From positions 1 through 42,311 of the forward strand of contig CANGJV010000003.1 of assembly GCA_947454425.1 (NCBI GenBank): a stretch of DNA of 42,311 bases, read 5' to 3'. This document shows, piece after piece, positions 33,242-41,012 of the stretch. The position numbers were made by a program, and so were the translations under genes. This DNA comes from Candidatus Nanopelagicaceae bacterium (GTDB taxonomy: Bacteria > Actinomycetota > Actinomycetes > Nanopelagicales > Nanopelagicaceae). The notes under the pieces are model-generated. The model worked only from the letters and a program-made list of their open reading frames with translations. It searched no databases and was not told where the DNA came from. The number at the start of each line of letters is the position of its first letter. The stretch's first letter is position 1.

Positions 33242-33247
33242 AAGCAG

Positions 33248-33253
33248 ATAGTA
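33248..33253 (-). promoter_or_regulatory. -10 box TACTAT, predicted leaderless start
   Basis: TACTAT, 6 nt and the ATG at 33241 of the YCII-domain gene. Confidence 0.5.
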
Positions 33254-33279
33254 GGCGAATGGAATTGTTAATCAGGGAA

Positions 33280-33492
33280 TTAAAGACCGTTCTTCTGCCT
33301 GAAAACAGCAACAATCGCATTCGCATGGCCATGACCCATCTCGAACTTCTCTTTGAGGTGAGCCACTTGTTCCATGTGAGCCAACTTTGAAACCTTCTTT
33401 AGCTCTTTCATCCAATGTTCTATCGGCTTTCCGTACTTCTTCTCGATTGAGGGAAAATACGATGCCGGACCAGTTACTTTCTTTTCAGCCAT
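33280..33492 (-). CDS. Stand-alone DUF4287 protein
   Basis: A 70-residue cytoplasmic protein made only of the DUF4287 domain (ASYFPSIEKKYGKPIEHWMKELKKV, then HMEQVAHLKEKFEMGHGHANAIVAVFRQ). The GHGHANA motif matches QAHANAL in the fusion protein at 1999-2550. No function is known. It has the TACGAT box 6 nt before its ATG and so its own leaderless transcript. It is followed 38 nt later by the YCII-domain gene, which has its own box. Confidence 0.85.
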   Translation of the reverse strand: MAEKKVTGPASYFPSIEKKYGKPIEHWMKELKKVSKLAHMEQVAHLKEKFEMGHGHANAIVAVFRQKNGL

Positions 33493-33498
33493 GCCTAA

Positions 33499-33504
33499 AT
33501 CGTA
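33499..33504 (-). promoter_or_regulatory. -10 box TACGAT, predicted leaderless start
   Basis: TACGAT, 6 nt and the ATG at 33492 of the DUF4287 gene. Confidence 0.5.
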
Positions 33505-33555
33505 ATTTATTCCTGCCGGAAATTAAAGAAGATAAATCCAAAGACTTAGAATGAT

Positions 33556-34749
33556 TTACTGTTTAGTTTTGAGTCCTAGCGCATCCAGAAGTACTGCTTC
33601 TGTCACGCCAAGTTTCTTAGCTGCTGCTGCGATATCAGGTGGCGTAGTATTTCCAAATGCTGCTTTTAGAGCTTTCTCCGTTATTCCAAGTTTCTTTGAA
33701 GCTGCTGCAGTATCAATAGCTGGACCGCCTTGTCCGCCCGGACCTTCCGTTGTGGCTAGAGGATCCACTGCCATAAGTCCTTTAACGCACTTTACAACCA
33801 AATTCTTCTCAGCTGATTGTGCATAATAGTGATAACCATCTTTCGCAGTTGTTCGACCATTACAATCGTCAAGCTTGATTTTGCTCTTTGAGCTCAGAGG
33901 TGCAAAAACGGCAACTCCATCCATTGCATAACCAATAATCTTTGTTTCTGCATCAGGATTATCAATATGGGAATCGTACTCAATACCTTCACATCCAGTG
34001 TAGGCGTGGAGGTGATATCCGGCAGTGGGATTGAAGTGTCCACCGCAATCATCAAACGCGGCGATTGTGTATGCACCTAAGATCGCATCAACTGGAGCGG
34101 ATGCGGAGATGACTAATCCATTGATAGTGACCCCTAAATTCCCACGTGGAGAAGAGGCAGAACTTGCCAAGACGGGTTTGGTTGGAACAAGTATTGAGGT
34201 TGGAACGGGCTTTGTTGTCGTGGTCCACTCCCATGTTCCCTCCACACAGTGATACTTATAAGCCTCTTGAACATCTGGTCGAGCGGCACCTTGGAAAGCC
34301 TCTTTAGTATCAGTGACATTTACCTTGCCGGATTCATCGTAGAGCTTCCACTTAACATCTTTATAAATAGTCGACAGATCTAAAATGAATTGCCCATCTA
34401 CGTTATAGATTTTTTCACCATCAAGCCAAATACCTGCAACTTCAGCCGTTGAACTGGTCGATTCAGGGCAGAATGGGCCAATCTTTGAATCTACTGGCGC
34501 GCCGGTCACCTCGATTCGATAGCAAGAAGTCTCGACACCATTAGAAAGCGTGCAATCTTCAGTAGTAATTGCCTTCGTGAGCGACCCATCCATAAAGTTT
34601 GCAGCTACAACTCCGGGCGCCACAAAATCATAGGAAGTTTCTTTTGAACTCAAAACCTTAATGCCCGTAATTCCAAGGATCGCAGCGACAAGGGATGCCA
34701 CCACGGCAATTTTCAGACGATTAGTTGAAATGCCTTTTAATGAGTTCAT
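33556..34749 (-). CDS. Secreted YHYH-domain protein (second copy)
   Basis: A 397-residue exported protein. The N-terminal hydrophobic segment (IAVVASLVAAILGITGIKVL) may act as signal or anchor. The YHYH domain covers about 195-335: DDCGGHFNPTAGYHLHAYTGCEG, IIGYAMDGVAVFAP and DDCNGRTTAKDGYHYYAQ. The tail carries two similar units of about 25 residues (AAASKKLGITEKALKAAFGNTTPPD, AAAAKKLGVTEAVLLDALG). The start at 34749 is preferred to 34755 because AAAGGA lies 5 nt upstream. YHYH proteins have no known activity; the His-rich motifs suggest metal binding. It follows the other YHYH gene by 2 nt. Confidence 0.82.
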   Translation of the reverse strand: MNSLKGISTNRLKIAVVASLVAAILGITGIKVLSSKETSYDFVAPGVVAANFMDGSLTKAITTEDCTLSNGVETSCYRIEVTGAPVDSKIGPFCPESTSSTAEVAGIWLDGEKIYNVDGQFILDLSTIYKDVKWKLYDESGKVNVTDTKEAFQGAARPDVQEAYKYHCVEGTWEWTTTTKPVPTSILVPTKPVLASSASSPRGNLGVTINGLVISASAPVDAILGAYTIAAFDDCGGHFNPTAGYHLHAYTGCEGIEYDSHIDNPDAETKIIGYAMDGVAVFAPLSSKSKIKLDDCNGRTTAKDGYHYYAQSAEKNLVVKCVKGLMAVDPLATTEGPGGQGGPAIDTAAASKKLGITEKALKAAFGNTTPPDIAAAAKKLGVTEAVLLDALGLKTKQ

Positions 34750-34751
34750 TT

Positions 34752-35759
34752 TCATCCTTTTGGATTCGCTTGAATGCCCAATGCATTCAAAAGTACTGTT
34801 TCTGACACGCCGAGCTTTTTAGCTGCTCCTGCAAGATCAGGAGGGTTTGTTGTACCAAATGATTCCTTGAGCAAATCCACTGTCACTCCAAGTTTCTTTG
34901 CCGCAGCATCTAGGTCAGGCATTGGCATTTGACCTCCACCCATGGCAGGCATCGATTGAATTTGAGTTGAATCTACCTTTCCGTGGAAGCATGCAATTGA
35001 TGATCGAGCATCTGCAGTTCCGAGAAGCACATAGTGGTAAATACCTTTTGGGAATTCCGGCGTAGAACTAATAATTCCATTGCACTGATCCAGATTTTTA
35101 GCTGTTAACTGCCGCCCATTGATGTCACGGTCACCGTAGATTGGGAAACCATCTAACGCAAAACCAATAATACGAGAAGGCTTGCCCGCCTTATCAACTT
35201 TAGCTGTGACACAAGTAGGCAGGCCGTGATAATGATATGCCCCGATATTTGGCGTTGGATGACCAGAGCACTTATCTACAAAAGAGGCAGTAATACCTGC
35301 AGAATTAGTGATGGTGAAATTATTCGCCATTGCGACCGTCTGGCCGTCTCCTTCAAAAGGATTGTATAGAACAGCCCCTGAAACCATGACTCCGATAGAG
35401 CCTAGGGAAGTGGTTGTTACTGATGATGAATACTGTGGGGTAGTCGGGATGGTGAATTTATATATTTGAGCCTTCGTTGGATCGGCAATGATGTTCGCTG
35501 TTGTTTCATTAGGCACAACAACGCCAGCGTTAGGAACTGCATAGTAGGCATCACGTGAATGATTAGGAATTCCAGTCGGCTCCATGATTACCGAGCTCTT
35601 TGAATAACTGAGTTTTATAGTTGGATTCCACTTTGCCCCCTTTACTGCAGAGACCGTCGCAACGCTCTTAGGGCTACTTGCAGCGTGGGCTGAAATAAAC
35701 ACAGCGCTATTGGTTGCTACGAGCAGAAATCCAGCAAAAACTACGAGTTTTCTTTTCAT
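34752..35759 (-). CDS. Secreted YHYH-domain protein (first copy)
   Basis: A 335-residue exported protein with a clear signal peptide (MKRKLVVFAGFLLVATNSAVFISAHAASS). The YHYH domain is at about 145-285, with DKCSGHPTPNIGAYHYHGLPTCV, IIGFALDGFPIYG and LDQCNGIISSTPEFPKGIYHYVLLG. This copy keeps the canonical AYHYHGLP motif, while the next gene has GYHLHAY. The tail has two units (DAAAKKLGVTVDLLKESFGTTNPPD, AGAAKKLGVSETVLLNALG) like those of its neighbour. The ORF track starts at 35792; the ATG at 35759 follows GGAAGGA. It lies 29 nt after the SGNH hydrolase gene. Function unknown. Confidence 0.85.
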   Translation of the reverse strand: MKRKLVVFAGFLLVATNSAVFISAHAASSPKSVATVSAVKGAKWNPTIKLSYSKSSVIMEPTGIPNHSRDAYYAVPNAGVVVPNETTANIIADPTKAQIYKFTIPTTPQYSSSVTTTSLGSIGVMVSGAVLYNPFEGDGQTVAMANNFTITNSAGITASFVDKCSGHPTPNIGAYHYHGLPTCVTAKVDKAGKPSRIIGFALDGFPIYGDRDINGRQLTAKNLDQCNGIISSTPEFPKGIYHYVLLGTADARSSIACFHGKVDSTQIQSMPAMGGGQMPMPDLDAAAKKLGVTVDLLKESFGTTNPPDLAGAAKKLGVSETVLLNALGIQANPKG

Positions 35760-35788
35760 TATTCCTTCCAGGTGTTCAGTCAACAAGA

Positions 35789-36334
35789 TCACAAATTTGA
35801 TAATTTTTCTTTAATAAGCGGACCAAGCGTCTCAAACCACTTTTCATATCCTCGACTATTGAGGTGAAGTCCGAAGGTATCGGGATCTTCGCAGTATGAA
35901 CTTTCAAGTTTATTTTCATCCTTAGCCTTCAGCAGAGGATAGATATCGAGGTAGATAAATCCCATCTCTTCAATCTGTGGACGGATACGTGAATTTACTT
36001 CAATCATACTCTGCGAAAATTCATCGCTTCGCGGTGTGAGTGAATTCCAAATGACTGGGATACCCCCAAGTGAGTCCTTAATTTTTCGCGCGACTTCGAG
36101 AATATTCGACACGACCGTATCTTCTGAATATCGATATTTACCAAAGTCATTAGTACCAATCATGACAATGAGAATTTCTGGAAGTGATTCAATAATTGAA
36201 GGTAACAGATCATGTAAGTCTGAAGTTGTATGGCCTGGAAAGGCGAAATTAGTCACGTAGTGTTCCTGCAGCCAATATTGCCATGGACCACCATGTGTGA
36301 TGCTATCTCCGGCAAAGACCACTCTTCGTTTCAT
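35789..36334 (-). CDS. SGNH/GDSL hydrolase
   Basis: A 181-residue single-domain hydrolase, probably cytoplasmic (no signal peptide). Block I is VVFAGDSITHGG with nucleophile Ser11, the block II Gly region is NFAFPGHTTSDL, block III is IVMIGTNDFGKYRYSED, and the closing His is in TFGLHLNSRGYEKW. Such enzymes remove acetyl or longer acyl groups from sugars and other small esters. Its start overlaps the upstream esterase stop (ATGA). Placement behind a CUT1 transporter suggests deacylation of the imported sugar. Confidence 0.88.
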   Translation of the reverse strand: MKRRVVFAGDSITHGGPWQYWLQEHYVTNFAFPGHTTSDLHDLLPSIIESLPEILIVMIGTNDFGKYRYSEDTVVSNILEVARKIKDSLGGIPVIWNSLTPRSDEFSQSMIEVNSRIRPQIEEMGFIYLDIYPLLKAKDENKLESSYCEDPDTFGLHLNSRGYEKWFETLGPLIKEKLSNL

Positions 36335-37191
36335 TTTTCTCCTGCTTTCATCCAGAAATCAATTGCTTCAGGAACGTTTCGCGCCCAAGTTGCATTGCTA
36401 TGAGCCCCATCGGAAACAACTTTCGTCCGAAAATTAACTCCATCCAAGTAACCACGAGCACGAATGACTTTGTCAGCTACCTTTTGAGATTTCTCATACT
36501 TGGCATCTAGACCCTTCGTTCCTCTGCTCATCCAGATTTTGTGGCGGCCGGGGGAGGGGAAACTCTCTGCCATTTTTTTGGCTAGTTCATCGCCTCCAAT
36601 TACCCAATGGGGAGAAAAGCTCAAGGCTGCATTAAAGAAATTTGGATGCTTAGATACCCCATATATTGATGCGAGGCCTCCCATGCTTGCACCGACCAAC
36701 GCCGTACTTTCAGGATTTACACTGTGATTAATCCTCGCGGCAATCTGAGGGACTATCTCTCGAATGATTGAATCAAGCAGTTTGTTTGCAGATAAGCCAC
36801 CAATAAATTCATCGACTGAGCCTCGGTAAAGGCCATAACTATCAATCATCCAATTCTCACGCTTTCCCATGAACTCTTCAGGTGTGTACTCCTTCAATCG
36901 ACCAAGTGGATCTTGAGCGTAAGGTGTGTGATAAATGCACATCACAGTAGGTGGAGTGACTCCATTTCTCTCCGCCATGCGGATTCCTGCTTGAGCTAAT
37001 TTCCAAGTCGCACGTTGATGTGGATTTATTCCAATGTTCCTCTTATCCAATATATTTTGGCCATCATGCGCTACAAGTAAGTGACTTCCAGGATTTACGG
37101 GTGACCAATAATCAACGGTGCGAGTACCAAATCGCACCTTATATACACATCCAGGTAATCCTCGGACTTGGAACTCTTCTACATCAATCAT
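36331..37191 (-). CDS. Fes/CE1-like alpha/beta-hydrolase esterase
   Basis: A 286-residue esterase of the enterochelin-esterase/esterase-D (CE1-like) type. It has a beta-strand-rich start (VYKVRFGTRTVDYWSPVNPGSHLLVAHDGQNILDKR), nucleophile Ser169 in ALVGASMGGLASIYG and a likely catalytic His in VVSDGAHSNATWARNVPEAIDFW. There is no signal peptide. CE1 members hydrolyse acetyl or feruloyl esters on plant glycans, and Fes cleaves siderophores. The sugar-transporter context favours the first. The ORF track start at 37314 lies inside the permease gene. The ATG at 37191 follows GGGGTGA, which contains the permease stop. Confidence 0.82.
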   Translation of the reverse strand: MIDVEEFQVRGLPGCVYKVRFGTRTVDYWSPVNPGSHLLVAHDGQNILDKRNIGINPHQRATWKLAQAGIRMAERNGVTPPTVMCIYHTPYAQDPLGRLKEYTPEEFMGKRENWMIDSYGLYRGSVDEFIGGLSANKLLDSIIREIVPQIAARINHSVNPESTALVGASMGGLASIYGVSKHPNFFNAALSFSPHWVIGGDELAKKMAESFPSPGRHKIWMSRGTKGLDAKYEKSQKVADKVIRARGYLDGVNFRTKVVSDGAHSNATWARNVPEAIDFWMKAGEK

Positions 37192-37199
37192 CGTTGCCG

Positions 37200-38075
37200 T
37201 CACCCCTTTGTCGATCCAGATACGAGTCCACTGATTAAGTATTTCTGGAGGAAGATGAAGAGAATGAGAACTGGTGTTGTGGCTAAGAGGGCCCCAGCTG
37301 TAAATGGCCCCCAATTCTTTGCATATGAGCCGTAGATAAATTGTTGAAGCCCAACTGCAATCGTCATACTTGGTCCGTCTAGACCAAGTATCACCGAAGT
37401 AATCAAGTATTCATTTAAGATTCCAATAAAAGATAGAAGAAAAATCACAACAAAAATTGGAGTAGCCAGCGGAACAATTATCTTCATAAAGATTAAGGCA
37501 TGGCTTGCGCCATCAATCTTGGCTGCTTCATCGATTTCGCTGGGAATTGTGTCGAAAAAGCTTTTCAAAATCCACGTATTGACCCCAAGTGCTGCTCCAC
37601 CAAAAATGAGGATCAGGGGTAATTGATGCCCAAGTCCTAAGAAATCAAATGTTTGGCCCAAAGAATTGATTATTAGAAATAACGTAGTTGCAGCAAGAAG
37701 TTGCGGGAACATCTGGACAATTAAAATTGTAGTAAGCGTCACACGACGGCCCCTAAATTTATGTCGACTCAAAGAATACGCAGCTAGCGCACCAATCGAA
37801 GTCTGCAAGAGCGCTGCCGCGGTTGCAATTACAAGCGAATTTCTTACCCAGGTTGTGTAAGGTTTTTCAGTATTAGAAAATAGCGATTGAAAGTTGTCAA
37901 AGCCGCTAAATGTCGGAATTAACTTTTGAGTGCTGAGTTGGCCAGTAACGTCAAAGGCAGCTGAAATCATCCAAACCAAAGGGAAAAGAGCAAATGCGGC
38001 AACGAGAATACCAACGATATGTCTCCAAAGGAGCTTGGTCATCCAATATTTTACTTTTGAACGAGAAAATTTCAT
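37200..38075 (-). CDS. CUT1 ABC transporter permease (MalG-like)
   Basis: A 291-residue protein with six membrane segments. The N-terminal segment is HIVGILVAAFALFPLVWMISAAFDVTGQL. The EAA motif is EIDEAAKIDGASHALIFMKIIVPLATPIF, and the C-terminus LQKYLISGLVSGSTKG is that of MalG-type subunits. FDVTGQLSTQKLIP after the first segment resembles maltose permeases. The ATG immediately follows the stop of the MalF-like gene (TAAATG). The partner proteins are the MalF-like permease and the binding protein upstream. Confidence 0.93.
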   Translation of the reverse strand: MKFSRSKVKYWMTKLLWRHIVGILVAAFALFPLVWMISAAFDVTGQLSTQKLIPTFSGFDNFQSLFSNTEKPYTTWVRNSLVIATAAALLQTSIGALAAYSLSRHKFRGRRVTLTTILIVQMFPQLLAATTLFLIINSLGQTFDFLGLGHQLPLILIFGGAALGVNTWILKSFFDTIPSEIDEAAKIDGASHALIFMKIIVPLATPIFVVIFLLSFIGILNEYLITSVILGLDGPSMTIAVGLQQFIYGSYAKNWGPFTAGALLATTPVLILFIFLQKYLISGLVSGSTKG

Positions 38076-39611
38076 TTAATTTACTCCTTCCATTGTCTTG
38101 ATCCTTCTTAATCCGTAGATTGACATCAAACCAACCATTATGAAGTTGAGAATAGATAAAGCACTGGCCAAACCGTAGTTATTTCCCTCTTGCGAATTAA
38201 ATGCCAACTTATACGTATACGAAATCAAAATATCTGTAGCGCCAGCATTTCCATTGGAATTTGCAAGCGATGGCCCGCCACCAGTTAAGAGGTAAATAAC
38301 TCCAAAATTATTAAGAGCCATTGCGCTAGATGCAACCAAGAGCGGAGCGACAGTTCTAATTACCAACGGCAGCTTTATAAGTCTGAAAGACTTGTAATGT
38401 GATGCACCATCTATTGATGCAGCTTCCAAAATTTCACCTGGAATCGCTTGGATAGCGCCAGTCGTAATTAAAAACATATATGGAAATGAGATCCATATTT
38501 CAACAAGGACGATTGCAATGCGAGCCCAAGTGGCGTCGGTAAGCCAAGGTATTTCACTATGAAAAAGTCTATTGATTACACCATTTGAAGTCTGGAATAA
38601 GCCTGCCCAAACAAGGATTGAGAGCACACTTGGAATTGCCAGAGGAGTTATAAAAATCGTTCGATAAATTCTCTTGCTACGAAGAGCAGGAAAATTAAAT
38701 ATAAGTGCCAGAACTAGACCCATCAAAAAGGATAAGGTAACTATCAGAAAAGCGTTAATGAAAGTCCATGCAACTACCGCAAGCAACGGCCTACGTACCT
38801 CCTCATTTGAAATGATTGAGGTGAAGTTTCTAAAACCGACATTTGCTTTCCATCCAGGGTAGAGAACTTCACCCGAGGAATTAGCCATTTGCCCATTTTG
38901 ATTCGGGTGATATGCCACCCCGGTTGCGATATCAAGGATTTCATCTCTTGCTTCAGAGTAGGTTCTCCCTGGCCTGTAAAGGGTGAGGTAGTCAAAATCA
39001 TCAGGAATCAACACTTGGCTTGATCCCAATCGAACCTCTAAAGACTGAATTTGTTCGGCATGTAATGTGTATTCGTTAGGTTGAAGAATTTTGAAACCTT
39101 TGGCGCTCTTAACTAAACCGTCGGAGTTGATTACGGTTTGAGAACCACCAATAAGCATCATCTGATTGCTATTTCCCGCTACTAAATTCAAACCAGGAAA
39201 TCTAAAAATTGCAAATATCTCTCCATCAGAGATACGTGTAGCTAATTGATATTTGACTGGGCTTTGACTCTCGACGGGAATTCGAGAGTCTTCGAGGATT
39301 GCGTCTATAGCTTGTGATTTTGAAAGTTGGTGTCCATTTGAGTCGTTTGTAAAAGCAACTTGACCAGAATAAATGGCTGGGTAAATATGAAATAGAACAA
39401 GTAGTGCTACACCGGGAAATATATATTTTGCGTGAATATTGGATTTTGCCCAGTAGATACGGATCGTCAAAAGTGCCGAGACTATAAAGAAGATGCCTAA
39501 GAACCAAGATGAATCCGCAAGAAGAGAGAAGCCCGCTAGCGCTAAGACAGATGAAAAGATTCCGGTAAGAGCAAAGAGGAGATTCCGGCGAGAAAATAGT
39601 GAAAATCTCAT
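38076..39611 (-). CDS. CUT1 ABC transporter permease (MalF-like, with large extracytoplasmic domain)
   Basis: A 511-residue permease, much longer than common CUT1 subunits. Three N-terminal membrane segments (to about residue 100) are followed by an extracytoplasmic domain of about 170 residues (AFTNDSNGHQLSKSQAI to WKANVGFRNFTSIIS). The core with EAA motif EILEAASIDGASHYKSFRLIKLPLVIRT comes next. The layout equals enterobacterial MalF with its P2 loop, which touches the binding protein, so a maltodextrin-like substrate is possible. The ORF track begins at 39683; the ATG at 39611 has AGGAG 5 nt upstream and starts at the first membrane helix. Confidence 0.9.
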   Translation of the reverse strand: MRFSLFSRRNLLFALTGIFSSVLALAGFSLLADSSWFLGIFFIVSALLTIRIYWAKSNIHAKYIFPGVALLVLFHIYPAIYSGQVAFTNDSNGHQLSKSQAIDAILEDSRIPVESQSPVKYQLATRISDGEIFAIFRFPGLNLVAGNSNQMMLIGGSQTVINSDGLVKSAKGFKILQPNEYTLHAEQIQSLEVRLGSSQVLIPDDFDYLTLYRPGRTYSEARDEILDIATGVAYHPNQNGQMANSSGEVLYPGWKANVGFRNFTSIISNEEVRRPLLAVVAWTFINAFLIVTLSFLMGLVLALIFNFPALRSKRIYRTIFITPLAIPSVLSILVWAGLFQTSNGVINRLFHSEIPWLTDATWARIAIVLVEIWISFPYMFLITTGAIQAIPGEILEAASIDGASHYKSFRLIKLPLVIRTVAPLLVASSAMALNNFGVIYLLTGGGPSLANSNGNAGATDILISYTYKLAFNSQEGNNYGLASALSILNFIMVGLMSIYGLRRIKTMEGVN

Positions 39612-39644
39612 GGCTGCTCCTGTCTTAAATAATTCATAAAATAT

Positions 39645-39695
39645 AGGAAGGAGACCTTGGCACGAAAATCGTGATACGGCCAAGGTCTCCTTCCT
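39645..39695 (-). other. Perfect 17-bp intercistronic hairpin between binding protein and permease
   Basis: AGGAAGGAGACCTTGGC pairs without a mismatch with GCCAAGGTCTCCTTCCT. The 17-nt loop contains a small ACG/CGT stem. It starts 10 nt after the binding-protein stop. There is no T-run, so it is probably an mRNA-stabilising/attenuating element, as in the first CUT1 locus. Confidence 0.75.
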
Positions 39696-39705
39696 CCTGG
39701 AGGGA

Positions 39706-40896
39706 CTAGTTTCCTAGCGACGTATTAAGGTTCTTGGAAGCAGTCTTCATAGCATCGCCGAACTTTGACTTTCCTGAAGCCCAATCTGCGAAAGCTCCGT
39801 TCCAATATGTCCAAACGCTGTTCATTTCGGCAACATTTGGCATTGGAAGACAGATCGCTCCGTAGGCTCCAAACTTACCCGCAACACTGTTCTTATCGAC
39901 AGTAGTAGCAGCTTCAAGATTTGCAGGATAACTTGAATTAGAAGCGGTAATTGCCTTGCTGAAGTTCTTAGTCTGAACAACTTCCGTGAGGAACTGCTTA
40001 GCTAGGAACTTGTTCTTGGAGAAACGGTTGAGGTACATCGCTGAAACACCACTAAACGCTCTCGCATAACCGCCGTTAAGGGATGGTACGCCTGAAATTT
40101 CATACTTTACTCCAGCCTTATCCAACCCATCTATTGACCATGGGCCAACTATTGCAAATGGAGCCTTGCCGTTCGTGAAGTTTGATGCATCGTAGGTATT
40201 TGCCTTATCAAATAACTTCGCCGCTAACCATTTGTCCATCAAGTTGGCATTCTTGGCAAGCTTTGAAGAATAGATTCCGTTAGAGCTGACGCTTGTGTAC
40301 TTTCCATTTTTATTTGGAAATACGTAACCACCAATTGATTCGAAGAAAGGCTGCATGAAGTATCCATCGATATGTGTAACGACACCTACGTCAGCCTTGC
40401 CTGATGAAATTAATTTTGTGGCAGTGGATTCGAGGGTAGCCCAATCTTTTGGTGCTCCAGCTGGAACGAGGCTCAAATTTGTGGCAAGGGCAATGTTGCT
40501 GATTGAGATTGGAATTCCCCAAGTACCGAAATTAAATGAGACTCCTTCGACTGCAGCAGCAGGATATGCAGCCTTGTTGATCACAGTGCTTAAAGAAGTG
40601 ACAACACCAGATTTCACCAAGGAGCCCGTATTGTCGTGCGTTGCTACAAATAGATCTGGTCCAGCGCCTGCAGGACCTAACTTGCTAAGGCCACAATCTC
40701 CAAGGCCACATTTTGCGAGGATATTGAGCGTCACTCCATTTTTGGCAGCCCAATCAGCAGAAGCTGCTTTATAAGCCGCCTCGTCGCCAGAATTCACCCA
40801 GATTGTCAAAGTTCCTGCCGCTTGTGCCGGCGCAATCGACCCAAAGGCCAAAAGCGCAGCGCTCAAGAGGCCTACTCCCAAACGACTCTTTTTCAT
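39706..40896 (-). CDS. CUT1 extracellular solute-binding protein (MalE-like)
   Basis: A 396-residue family-1 binding protein. The signal peptide MKKSRLGVGLLSAALLAFGSIAPAQA is followed by AGTLTIWVNSGDEAAYKAA. Further motifs include LGPAGAGPDLFVATHDNTGSLVKSGVV, GTWGIPISISNIALATN (the hinge region as in MalE) and PFAIVGPWSIDGL. Cys pairs (CGLGDC) are present early in the mature protein. No lipobox cysteine is found, as in the other binding protein of the window. AGGGGAAG precedes the ATG. The gene is first in a seven-gene unit controlled by a promoter with two LacI operators. Confidence 0.93.
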   Translation of the reverse strand: MKKSRLGVGLLSAALLAFGSIAPAQAAGTLTIWVNSGDEAAYKAASADWAAKNGVTLNILAKCGLGDCGLSKLGPAGAGPDLFVATHDNTGSLVKSGVVTSLSTVINKAAYPAAAVEGVSFNFGTWGIPISISNIALATNLSLVPAGAPKDWATLESTATKLISSGKADVGVVTHIDGYFMQPFFESIGGYVFPNKNGKYTSVSSNGIYSSKLAKNANLMDKWLAAKLFDKANTYDASNFTNGKAPFAIVGPWSIDGLDKAGVKYEISGVPSLNGGYARAFSGVSAMYLNRFSKNKFLAKQFLTEVVQTKNFSKAITASNSSYPANLEAATTVDKNSVAGKFGAYGAICLPMPNVAEMNSVWTYWNGAFADWASGKSKFGDAMKTASKNLNTSLGN

Positions 40897-40920
40897 TTCT
40901 TCCCCTTAATTCGCTCAATC

Positions 40921-40936
40921 ATCGACGCGCGTCGAT
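40921..40936. promoter_or_regulatory. LacI operator 1, perfect 16-bp palindrome
   Basis: ATCGACGCGCGTCGAT is a perfect dyad with a central CG. It lies just downstream of the -10 box of the minus-strand binding-protein promoter and covers the expected transcription start. Confidence 0.75.
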
Positions 40937-40944
40937 AATATGGT

Positions 40945-40973
40945 AATGTACTCTTGTCATCGACGCGAGTCAA
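40945..40973 (-). promoter_or_regulatory. Promoter of the MalE-like operon
   Basis: On the minus strand TTGACT (40973-40968), a 17-nt spacer and TACATT (40950-40945). The -35 box lies in operator 2 and the start site in operator 1. Confidence 0.65.
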
Positions 40974-40974
40974 T
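40959..40974. promoter_or_regulatory. LacI operator 2, related to operator 1
   Basis: ATCGACGCGAGTCAAT keeps 13 of 16 bases of operator 1 and 6 of its 8 dyad pairs. The centres are 38 bp apart. It overlaps the -35 box of the minus-strand promoter and also lies upstream of the divergent LacI gene, so it could serve autoregulation. Confidence 0.7.
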
Positions 40975-41012
40975 AGGTTGAGTGGAATTTTGCAGGGGAA
41001 TTTGGAGGCGAG

